In this document: piece by piece, positions 7,292 to 13,182 of the stretch
Layout of the letters: the number at the start of each line of letters is the position of its first letter
Position numbering within the stretch: position 1 is the first letter of the stretch
From: Actinomycetota bacterium
Lineage (GTDB): Bacteria > Actinomycetota > Acidimicrobiia > Acidimicrobiales > Ilumatobacteraceae
Assembly (NCBI GenBank): GCA_026393655.1
Contig: JAPKZT010000329.1
Location: forward strand, 1-14,158
DNA: 14,158 nucleotides
Direction: 5' to 3'
Notes under the pieces: model-generated
What the model saw: the letters and a program-made list of their open reading frames with translations, nothing else
What the model was told of the DNA's origin: nothing
Databases searched by the model: none
Translations under genes and position numbers: made by a program

Positions 7292-7317
7292 CCTGGCTCT
7301 TTTGCCTGGCTCTTTTG
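7292..7317. repeat. perfect 13-bp tandem duplication after the B12-regulator gene
   Basis: CCTGGCTCTTTTG occurs twice without a gap, at 7292-7304 and 7305-7317, ending one base before the stop codon of the B12-domain regulator. The 87-bp gap also holds the imuA' promoter. I do not see a strong hairpin. Confidence 0.85.
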
Positions 7318-7318
7318 G

Positions 7319-8188
7319 CTAGCTAACGGCTGTTTGACTAGTTTTCTGAGTCAGTAAATCCAAAGAGGAAATCAGCTCTTGTGGGCCACTTGCCCAGTAA
7401 TCGGCACCAAGTTTCTCGGCATGATTTTGAGATTCAATAGCCAAACCAGCGACAAAATATTTTGCCCTAGCGTCGCCAGTTGCGCGCATCGCTGCGATGC
7501 ACTTAGCCGTTTCAGCCAAAGCACCAGACATCGTCACGACAATACAAACAGCAACTAGGTCGTTGCTGTTTTGAACTGCAAGCCCAAATTCGTGGGCCGG
7601 CAAGTTTGCACCCAGATCACTGACCCTCCAGCCTTCACAACGAAGCAAATCTCCGACTATTGCAATTCCGAGCCCATGCAGATCGCCCTCAGGTACACCA
7701 ACAATTATCGTGCCACGGTCAACTCCACGGCGCGCAAACCTTGGAGTAATTTGACTGATCAAGCGAATAACTATTCTGCTTGCACGGTGCTCAACGTAAA
7801 TATCCATCTCACCGCGACACCATTTTTCACCAATTTGTAGGACTGCTGGCAGCACAATGTCAATGTAAATTGAGCGAATATCTCTGCCACTACGCAAGGC
7901 CGACTCAAGAACTGCCAGCGCGCCGCGTTCATCTCCGTCGATTAGTCGAGACTCAAAACGATTCACCCAGTCTGCGACATTGCGCCCACCATGTCGTGCT
8001 TTGCTCGGAGTTTTTTTACTTGATTTCTTGTTTGATTGAAACTCTTTTAAATCAGCACGACTAATTTGCCACGAGCGATTAACTCGAACCGATGGCAACA
8101 TCCCCTCACGGACATAACGATAAACAGTCATGTAATGAACATCAAGGGTCTCAGCAACTTCTTGCAGAGTTAACATTGTTGAAGTCAA
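7319..8188 (-). CDS. CarH-like B12-binding transcriptional regulator with excisionase-type HTH
   Basis: This 289-aa three-part protein is predicted to be a DNA-binding cobalamin sensor. Residues 6-52 form a helix-turn-helix of the excisionase/HTH_17 type (TLQEVAETLDVHYMTVYRYV, then SWQISRADLKEF). A Lys-rich linker follows (53-70). Residues 71-148 form the four-helix B12-cap with W123-x9-E133-H134, the Wx9EH signature that caps adenosylcobalamin in CarH/LitR photoreceptors. Residues 158-280 form the Rossmann B12 domain with D169-L-H171-G-L-G174 (DxHxxG, axial His), TMSGAL (219-224) and GADYWASG (261-268). The CarH light-state ligand after the Trp (H132 in Thermus CarH) is Cys124 here. Typical CarH has a MerR-type N-terminus, so the HTH differs. 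The start is TTG 8188, 7 nt after TACGAT; ATG 8176 is the alternative. It lies on the same strand as imuA', 87 bp upstream. Confidence 0.88.
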   Translation of the reverse strand: MTSTMLTLQEVAETLDVHYMTVYRYVREGMLPSVRVNRSWQISRADLKEFQSNKKSSKKTPSKARHGGRNVADWVNRFESRLIDGDERGALAVLESALRSGRDIRSIYIDIVLPAVLQIGEKWCRGEMDIYVEHRASRIVIRLISQITPRFARRGVDRGTIIVGVPEGDLHGLGIAIVGDLLRCEGWRVSDLGANLPAHEFGLAVQNSNDLVAVCIVVTMSGALAETAKCIAAMRATGDARAKYFVAGLAIESQNHAEKLGADYWASGPQELISSLDLLTQKTSQTAVS

Positions 8189-8195
8189 GACTTAT

Positions 8196-8201
8196 ATCGT
8201 A
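8196..8201 (-). promoter_or_regulatory. candidate -10 (TACGAT) of B12-regulator gene
   Basis: TACGAT on the minus strand precedes the TTG at 8188 by 7 nt (ATAAGTC), supporting a leaderless TTG start over ATG 8176. There is no Shine-Dalgarno sequence before either codon. Confidence 0.35.
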
Positions 8202-8218
8202 CTAAATCCACGAAAAAA

Positions 8219-8320
8219 GTGCCTGACTTCGTGCGGCTAGTTTGTTGTCTAGTTAGCTAGCGCCTTACTGCGTGCGGCTAGCTTGTTGTCTAGTTAACTA
8301 GCGCCTTACTGCGTGCGGCT
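8219..8320. repeat. 41-bp tandem duplication of a gene's 3' end (2.5 copies)
   Basis: Copies lie at 8219-8259, 8260-8300 and a partial copy at 8301-8320. The partial copy plus the left part of the middle copy form the C-terminal codons and TAG stop (8290-8292) of the Nfu_N-like gene. The outer copies repeat those codons downstream: the middle copy read on the minus strand would encode AARSKALAN-stop, against AARSKALVN-stop in the gene. The copy nearest the regulator gene is more diverged. Together they fill almost the whole gap between the two genes. Confidence 0.85.
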
Positions 8321-8772
8321 CTGCTCCGGGCTAGTAAATGTGGGGGGATCAACTTTTCGGCGGCGCTCAGTTCTGGCGCCGAGCCAGCACTACTTGCACT
8401 ACTTGATGCGTCAACAGCTGCAGGCGCAACTTTGGCCATGAGTTCTTCGATACTCGGCGGCTTCATGCCTGGCTTCCAGTATTGGTGCAAATCAGTGACA
8501 ATCTGCGCCAAATCGCCATCGCGCGAACCAGGTGCAAGATCAACCGTCACAATATTTGCAAACAAATGAACCCCAGTAACGACGCCACTGCTAAACAACC
8601 TTCGCGCCAATTCGGCAGCCGGACGCGGACCAATCGCCTGCGCTGCACTCGTGAATCTCTCGTGGCCTTGACCAGTCAGAGTTCGATTTAATTCGAACCG
8701 AATTCGACCCTGTACACCTGCCGCGGTTTGCTTGACATCTACTGGTTGACCCACCCGAGGCAGGCTAGTCAA
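8290..8772 (-). CDS. small Nfu_N-like protein of unknown role
   Basis: This is a 160-aa soluble protein (154 aa from the alternative start). I do not recognise a named gene. Residues about 22-95 resemble the N-terminal domain of Nfu/NifU scaffolds in pattern: RIRFELNR, then AAELARRLFSSGVVTGVHLFANIVTVDLAPG, then an amphipathic helix ending in QYW. The cysteine-bearing NifU C-terminal domain is absent and there are no cysteines at all, so it cannot hold an Fe-S cluster by itself. The second half has a Ser/Ala-rich linker (about 117-135) and a basic tail (IPPHLLARSRAARSKAL). The longest start is TTG 8772. GTG 8754 lies 7 nt after TAGCCT, the same hexamer and spacing as dnaE2, and may be the real start. 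It is divergent from the acyl-CoA dehydrogenase and upstream of the B12 regulator. Its 3' end has been tandemly duplicated. Confidence 0.7.
   Translation of the reverse strand: MTSLPRVGQPVDVKQTAAGVQGRIRFELNRTLTGQGHERFTSAAQAIGPRPAAELARRLFSSGVVTGVHLFANIVTVDLAPGSRDGDLAQIVTDLHQYWKPGMKPPSIEELMAKVAPAAVDASSSASSAGSAPELSAAEKLIPPHLLARSRAARSKALVN
8762..8767 (-). promoter_or_regulatory. candidate -10 (TAGCCT) of the Nfu_N-like gene
   Basis: TAGCCT on the minus strand lies 7 nt before an in-frame GTG at 8754. If used, it makes a leaderless mRNA and moves the start six codons in from the TTG at 8772. The TTG itself has no ribosome binding site. Confidence 0.3.
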
Positions 8773-8790
8773 AACTCAGACACGGCGCAC

Positions 8791-8830
8791 GTTTTCTGCC
8801 GGTTTTCTACCAGTTTTCTGCGAGTTCTTA
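8791..8830. repeat. 11-bp imperfect tandem repeat in the divergent promoter region
   Basis: GTTTTCTGCCG (8791-8801), GTTTTCTACCA (8802-8812), GTTTTCTGCGA (8813-8823) and a partial GTTCTTA (8824-8830) run in tandem. They occupy the middle of the 100-bp gap between the divergent Nfu_N-like and acyl-CoA dehydrogenase genes. The 11-bp period is close to one helical turn, so a tandem protein-binding site is possible, but slippage alone would explain it. Confidence 0.8.
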
Positions 8831-8858
8831 CGCTTTCGCCAAATTGCCAAACCGCAAC

Positions 8859-8864
8859 TACGGT
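8859..8864 (+). promoter_or_regulatory. candidate -10 (TACGGT) of the acyl-CoA dehydrogenase gene
   Basis: TACGGT lies 8 nt before the ATG at 8873. TTATACC between them is also AT-rich. No Shine-Dalgarno sequence is seen, so a leaderless transcript is possible. The spacing is one base longer than at the other genes here. Confidence 0.3.
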
Positions 8865-8872
8865 TATACCTC

Positions 8873-10141
8873 ATGGCTATCTCTACTAACCAAACTATTG
8901 AGCAATTCACAGCTGACGCCCACAAGTTTCTTGCAGCCAACGCCGAATCGCGCGAATCTCAAAAGGCATTCGTCTGGGGAGAAGGCTCTGACAATGTTTC
9001 GATGTTCGAAGAACGCAGCAAACAATCCGAAGACGAGTTAGTTGAGCGCGCGAAAAAATGGCGTCAGCAAAAATTTGATGCCGGCTTCGGCTGGATAACC
9101 GGCCCGACCCAATATGGTGGCGCCGGACTGACCAACGAATTTGAAAAGGCATACAACAGGGCCGAGTCGCAATACAAGGTTCCGAATCAATCAATATTTC
9201 AAATTGGATTAGGTATGGTTGCGCCAACAATTCTCGCGCACGCCAGCGATGAGGCACGCGAAAAGTTTTTGCGGGCGATGTGGCGCGCAGATATTGTCGC
9301 GTGTCAATTATTTTCTGAGCCTGGTGCAGGTAGCGATCTTGCGTCACTGCAAACAAAAGCCGAACGCGATGGTGATGAATGGATTATCACTGGGCAAAAA
9401 GTTTGGACATCCGGTGCGCAATACAGCGACATCGGCGAAATAATTTGTCGTACCGACCCGGGTTTGCCGAAACACAAAGGACTGACTGGTTTTATCGTTG
9501 ATATGCACGCACCTGGCGTCGAGATTCGTCCACTTCGCCAGATGACTGGTGGCGCAAGTTTCAACGAAGTGTTTTACAACGAAGTTCGCGTGCCCGATAG
9601 TTATCGTTTGGGCGAAGTCAATAATGGCTGGGGCGTTGCACTGACTACTTTGATGAACGAGCGTGCATCAATTGGCACTTCAAGTGGCGGTGACGTTTCT
9701 GCCTTTACGCGAATTCAAGCGATGGTGCAACACTTCGGCCTGACTAATGATCCAATCGTGCGCGAAAAAATGGCTGATCTCTTTATTCGTACCAAAGTTG
9801 CCGGCTACAACAACCAACGAGCAATGGACAAAATTCGTGCTGGTCAAACACCTGGCCCTGAAATGTCAATCGCCAAAATGGCTTTGGTCGAAAACCAAAA
9901 GCGGATGAATGACTTCTTGTGCCTTGTCTTGGGCAGCAAATTGCAAGCCGACACCGGCGAGTGGGGCACCTACTCGTGGAGTCAGTTTTTGCTTGGCGCC
10001 CCTGGCATGCGAATTGCAGGCGGCTCAGATGAAGTGATGCGCAACATCGTCGGTGAGCGCGTGCTGGGTCTGCCAAAAGATACGGGTATCGATTCGAAAT
10101 CTGCATTCCGTGACATCAAAGTCGGCACGCAAACTAGTTAA
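8873..10141 (+). CDS. acyl-CoA dehydrogenase (FadE family)
   Basis: This 422-aa FAD-dependent acyl-CoA dehydrogenase is expected to catalyse alpha,beta-dehydrogenation of an acyl-CoA thioester in the cytoplasm. Seen: an alpha-helical N-domain, then the signature CQLFSEPGAGSDLASLQTKA (144-163) with WIITGQKVWTSGA (170-182) of the middle beta domain. RPLRQMTGGASFNEVFYNEVRVP follows, then a C-terminal helical domain ending in IAGGSDEVMRNIVGERVLGLP (381-401), the FAD and active-site region found in many actinobacterial FadE proteins. It looks complete. The acyl chain cannot be assigned; actinobacteria use paralogues for fatty acids, branched acids and steroid side chains. The ATG at 8873 fits the family N-terminus. 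It stands alone on the plus strand, divergent from the Nfu_N-like gene and convergent with rnhB. Its stop lies in ACTAGTTAA, the start of a CTAGTTAA-rich repeat. Confidence 0.93.
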   Translation: MAISTNQTIEQFTADAHKFLAANAESRESQKAFVWGEGSDNVSMFEERSKQSEDELVERAKKWRQQKFDAGFGWITGPTQYGGAGLTNEFEKAYNRAESQYKVPNQSIFQIGLGMVAPTILAHASDEAREKFLRAMWRADIVACQLFSEPGAGSDLASLQTKAERDGDEWIITGQKVWTSGAQYSDIGEIICRTDPGLPKHKGLTGFIVDMHAPGVEIRPLRQMTGGASFNEVFYNEVRVPDSYRLGEVNNGWGVALTTLMNERASIGTSSGGDVSAFTRIQAMVQHFGLTNDPIVREKMADLFIRTKVAGYNNQRAMDKIRAGQTPGPEMSIAKMALVENQKRMNDFLCLVLGSKLQADTGEWGTYSWSQFLLGAPGMRIAGGSDEVMRNIVGERVLGLPKDTGIDSKSAFRDIKVGTQTS

Positions 10142-10185
10142 TTTACGAGCTAGTTAACGAGCTATCTCACTAACTAGTTGACGAG
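10134..10185. repeat. 12-bp CTAGTTAACGAG repeats across convergent stop codons
   Basis: A 16-bp unit CTAGTTAATTTACGAG (10134-10149) is followed by three 12-bp units: CTAGTTAACGAG (10150-10161), the diverged CTATCTCACTAA (10162-10173) and CTAGTTGACGAG (10174-10185). The array contains the acyl-CoA dehydrogenase stop (TAA, 10139-10141) and the rnhB stop (TAG, 10174-10176 on the minus strand). CTAGTTA at 10150-10156 can pair with TAACTAG at 10171-10177, but there is no T-run, so it is not a clear terminator. Confidence 0.75.
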
Positions 10186-10863
10186 CCAGGGCACATAGTT
10201 GGGCATGAAGGCCCAAGATGTGCGGTGAATCGCGCAAGGACCATAACCCTGCAGTGCCGTGCGATGCTTCGGGCACGGATAACCCTTATTGGTATCAAAA
10301 TGCCACTGCGGATAATCATTGGATGACTCACGCATCATTCGGTCTCGTGTAACTTTTGCCAACACCGATGCTGCCGAAACAGAAACACAGCTGACATCGG
10401 CTTTGACTTCAAGCACGACTTTGCGCGCGTGCGGTGAAACAAAATCCCAACGGCCGTCGACGATTGCTACGTCAACTACAAAATCATTAGACACCCCAAG
10501 ACTTAAACCCAGCGCAGCAAACCCGCGAGTAGTTGCCAACCGTTGCGCCGCAACCATGCCGAGTTCGTCGCACTCTGCGGCTGTTGCTAAACCTGTTGAC
10601 CATTTAAGACATTTCGCGGCAACTCCATCAAACATTGCTTCACGCTTCGCTTCTAATAGCTGCTTAGAGTCGCGCACACCACCAAGCGCAACCGCCGGCT
10701 GATCACAAAAAATAACTTCGTCGCTCAACATCGCAATGCCAATCACGAGCGGCCCAGCCCAACTGCCTTTACCAACTTCGTCAATGCCAACAATTGTTCT
10801 CGCACCATTTTGATATAACGCACGCTCACGCGACGCATCGGGCCACGGCTTAATTTTTTTCAC
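10174..10863 (-). CDS. rnhB: ribonuclease HII
   Basis: This 229-aa RNase HII is expected to cleave the RNA strand of RNA-DNA hybrids and to start removal of single ribonucleotides from DNA. Seen: GIDEVGKGSWAGPLV (26-40), giving catalytic D28 and E29; IVDGRWDF (134-141), giving D136; and AASVLAKVTRDRMM (164-177), giving D174. Together these form the DEDD set. KGYPCPKHRTAL and GPCAIHRTSWAF follow as the usual C-terminal motifs. The length is normal for the family. The start GTG at 10863 falls at the edge of a 13-bp tandem duplication. There is no ribosome binding site or -10 of the kind seen at other genes, so it is probably translated from the selD mRNA 27 bp upstream. It is the last gene of the gpsA-unknown-selD-rnhB cluster and convergent with the acyl-CoA dehydrogenase. 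Confidence 0.94.
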   Translation of the reverse strand: MKKIKPWPDASRERALYQNGARTIVGIDEVGKGSWAGPLVIGIAMLSDEVIFCDQPAVALGGVRDSKQLLEAKREAMFDGVAAKCLKWSTGLATAAECDELGMVAAQRLATTRGFAALGLSLGVSNDFVVDVAIVDGRWDFVSPHARKVVLEVKADVSCVSVSAASVLAKVTRDRMMRESSNDYPQWHFDTNKGYPCPKHRTALQGYGPCAIHRTSWAFMPNYVPWLVN

Positions 10864-10886
10864 TTGCTATTTTCACTCGCTATTTT
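10861..10886. repeat. 13-bp tandem duplication at the rnhB start
   Basis: CACTTGCTATTTT (10861-10873) and CACTCGCTATTTT (10874-10886) differ by one base. The first includes the rnhB GTG codon (10861-10863), so the upstream copy carries a duplicated GTG (10874-10876), which is out of frame. The pair fills the 27-bp selD-rnhB gap. Confidence 0.8.
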
Positions 10887-10890
10887 CAAA

Positions 10891-11952
10891 TCAATGCAGC
10901 CGTACGCTCGCACTCGCGGCAGCGAACTCGCCAACTCGCCACCACATTTTGTCTTGCAAAAGTTTTTCTGCGGCCTCAGGCGTTACGGCGGCAAGCAACC
11001 CGCCACTGGTTTGCGGATCCATACATAATGCAACGTGCGCGTCGTCATCGTAATTTTTTTCATCTACGAAAAAGTGACCGTCTACATAGGTTCGATTGCG
11101 TGGGTCGCCACCAGTGCGCACACCCCGTTGCGCGGCTTCAAGTGCACCTGGGTATGCACGAAACGCCGACGAATCAAGCACCAACTGCACACCTGAGCGT
11201 TGCGCCATCTCCCAGCCGTGACCTGCAAGCCCGTATCCAGTCACATCTGTAACGCCATGCACAGCAGCGCCGAGTTGTTGTAACTGCTCAGAGGCTTGAC
11301 GATTCAATTGGCGCATGCCAGCAATTGCCACGAGTTTTTCTGCGTCGGTGCCAGCGGCAAGTGTTAATCCTGTGCCGAGTGGTTTAGAAAGCAGTGCGAC
11401 GTCACCAGCCTTGGCTCCGGCTTTACGAAATATTTTTTTAGGATCAACAACTCCCTGCACAGCAAGCCCGAAGATCGGCTCTGGGTTGCGAATTGTGTGA
11501 CCACCAGCAACAGATCCACCAGCTTGTGCCACCACTCGCGCGGCGGCGGCAAAAATAATTGAAATTGCCTCGCGCGGAAAGTGCTCGGGGAAAGCAGCGA
11601 TATTTACAGCCATCACAACTCGTCCACCCATTGCAAAAACATCGCTACATGCGTTAGCCGCCGAAATCGCACCAAAGTCATCTGGGTCGTCAACAAGCGG
11701 TGGAAAAAAATCAGTTGTGCTTACAAGCGCAACATCTTCGCTGACTTGATAAACCGCGGCATCGTCAAACGGCGCTAAGCCAACCAATAATGCCGGATCA
11801 ATAGTTGACTGAGCACCGTTTGCAAGTTCGGATACGAGATCTGTCAGTAATGATGCACCCCATTTGGCTGCACATCCACCACACGAAGTCCACTCAGTTA
11901 ATTTGATCGGCACAGAAAGTTTTGATATCGCATCTGCACTACCCGAGTTCAT
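10891..11952 (-). CDS. selD: selenide, water dikinase (selenophosphate synthetase)
   Basis: This 353-aa SelD is expected to make selenophosphate from selenide and ATP, for selenocysteine or 2-selenouridine. Seen: the catalytic loop SCGGCAAKWG (23-32), with Cys27 aligned to E. coli Cys17 and Lys30 to Lys20. Codon 27 is TGT, so this is the Cys form and not a selenoprotein. The second E. coli cysteine of the GCGCK loop is Ala here. TTDFFPPLVDDPDDFGAISAANACSDVFAMGG and AGGHTIRNPEPIFGLAVQG are the ATP and metal-binding motifs. The length is normal (347 aa in E. coli). The start is ATG 11952, with AGGA ending 7 nt before it and overlapping the upstream stop, one of the few Shine-Dalgarno-like sites in the window. 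No other selenium gene (selA, selB, selC, ybbB) is in view. Confidence 0.95.
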   Translation of the reverse strand: MNSGSADAISKLSVPIKLTEWTSCGGCAAKWGASLLTDLVSELANGAQSTIDPALLVGLAPFDDAAVYQVSEDVALVSTTDFFPPLVDDPDDFGAISAANACSDVFAMGGRVVMAVNIAAFPEHFPREAISIIFAAAARVVAQAGGSVAGGHTIRNPEPIFGLAVQGVVDPKKIFRKAGAKAGDVALLSKPLGTGLTLAAGTDAEKLVAIAGMRQLNRQASEQLQQLGAAVHGVTDVTGYGLAGHGWEMAQRSGVQLVLDSSAFRAYPGALEAAQRGVRTGGDPRNRTYVDGHFFVDEKNYDDDAHVALCMDPQTSGGLLAAVTPEAAEKLLQDKMWWRVGEFAAASASVRLH

Positions 11953-11961
11953 ATCAACATC

Positions 11962-13182
11962 CTATTTCGCGCCGATATTTGCAAAACCACTGAGCAAAGT
12001 TTCACCACGAATATCAGTACTTGAAAAAGTTTTATCGATAGCGCTTGCCACGACACGCAAACCAGTTGGTCCGTCAATATCCCATAACAATGCAGGTCGC
12101 TCACCATGCCATCGCACGGCGTATGAAATCGTGTGCAGTGGTGTCGCCATCAGCTTGTGACATTCAAAGTTGACTCCAAGCCAAGATTCATCGATCCCGC
12201 GTGGGCAAATATCAATATTGCCGTCGCGACGATGCGCTACAAGTTGCGATTCAATCCATGATGGGCAACGCGAACTTGACTTCGTAAATGCAGTCATTTC
12301 GCGCGACACATCTGACTCTGGCAAGTTTGACCAAACTCGCGCCACATCGTCGCGCCCGCGGCTCTCGCCAGCGCAGTCAAGAACCATGCCAGCAGCCAAG
12401 ATCGCACGATCCTCATCCCATTGCACAACTTTATTTCGAGCGCAACGCTTGATGATTTTTTCGGCTGCGACGGCGACATCGCTCGCCCACTGGGCAGGCT
12501 TGTCACCGAGCCGAACGCGCTCGGCAATATCCAAAATAAATTCGACATCATCAGATTGGCGATCAGATACTTGCGGTTCACTAAGCAAAATATCACAACG
12601 TTTTTGCATCAGCAATGTTGACCAAGAAAGTTCAGGCAGATCAACACGGCTAGAAACTTGTAATGCGGCAATCCACCCGCGTTCAACTTGTTCAAAACCT
12701 GGCAACGCCTCGAGTTCGCTGGCCTTGAGCTGTACCGAATTTTTATTAGCAGCACCAATTCGAATTGCTGCTCGCATTGTGGCGTGATGCCCCACCGGAA
12801 ACACGACACTGCCACTTGGCAAGTCAATACCCTGCACACCAGTTGGGCTTGGTTCGCGCATCGTTGAAATATCCGCACGATCAAACGCCACAGCAAACGG
12901 CAACGATGAGTCGTTATATATTTCAACAACTACGACGCCACCAAAATTGGCAACACCATAGACGCGTTGCACTGCATCGCCACCCGGAACTTTCAGCCGA
13001 GTCTCAATCACCGGCACCCCAGAAACTTGTCGCTGACGAATAGTTGTTTCACGAGCTGGTTCGTACCACCGATCATCTGCGGCGATAAACCATCGCAAAC
13101 GAACTTCTCCGTCAACTAATACATCGCCCCACGGCGTGACTTCGCCTCGCCATTGCGCTCCGCGCACACCTACTGTGAGCAT
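11962..13182 (-). CDS. conserved-type hypothetical protein between gpsA and selD
   Basis: I do not recognise this 406-aa protein. The open frame extends upstream to 13257 but would overlap gpsA. ATG 13182 overlaps the gpsA stop as TAATG, a translational-coupling arrangement, and begins a plausible strand-rich domain (MLTVGVRGAQWRGEVTPWGD). The N-terminal half (about 1-200) is rich in alternating hydrophobic residues and in W, G and V, as in a beta-sandwich, with RWFIAADDRWYEPARE and VVVVEIYNDSSLPFAVAFDRAD. The second half is more helical (about 210-310), and the end is PALLWDIDGPTGLRVVAS. There is no signal peptide, membrane segment or known catalytic motif. Tight packing (1-bp overlap with gpsA, 9-bp gap to selD) shows co-expression, but gpsA, selD and rnhB share no pathway, so context does not give its job. 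Confidence 0.75.
   Translation of the reverse strand: MLTVGVRGAQWRGEVTPWGDVLVDGEVRLRWFIAADDRWYEPARETTIRQRQVSGVPVIETRLKVPGGDAVQRVYGVANFGGVVVVEIYNDSSLPFAVAFDRADISTMREPSPTGVQGIDLPSGSVVFPVGHHATMRAAIRIGAANKNSVQLKASELEALPGFEQVERGWIAALQVSSRVDLPELSWSTLLMQKRCDILLSEPQVSDRQSDDVEFILDIAERVRLGDKPAQWASDVAVAAEKIIKRCARNKVVQWDEDRAILAAGMVLDCAGESRGRDDVARVWSNLPESDVSREMTAFTKSSSRCPSWIESQLVAHRRDGNIDICPRGIDESWLGVNFECHKLMATPLHTISYAVRWHGERPALLWDIDGPTGLRVVASAIDKTFSSTDIRGETLLSGFANIGAK

Noticed and set aside
7282..7318. Intrinsic terminator after the B12-regulator gene
   Set aside because: Only a weak, bulged 6-bp pairing can be drawn across the 13-bp duplication and there is no T-run after it on the minus strand.
7319..8188. 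Phage or integrative-element excisionase, from the N-terminal HTH
   Set aside because: The rest of the protein is a complete B12-binding cap and Rossmann domain, and no integrase, att site or phage gene is present.
8676..8706. LexA-like site from the TTCGA/TCGAA-rich stretch around 8680-8706
   Set aside because: The half-sites do not have the GAAC-N4-GTTC order or spacing, and the stretch lies inside a coding region.
11872..11874. Possible selenocysteine at the SelD catalytic position
   Set aside because: The codon reads TGT on the coding strand, so it is cysteine; no in-frame TGA is present.
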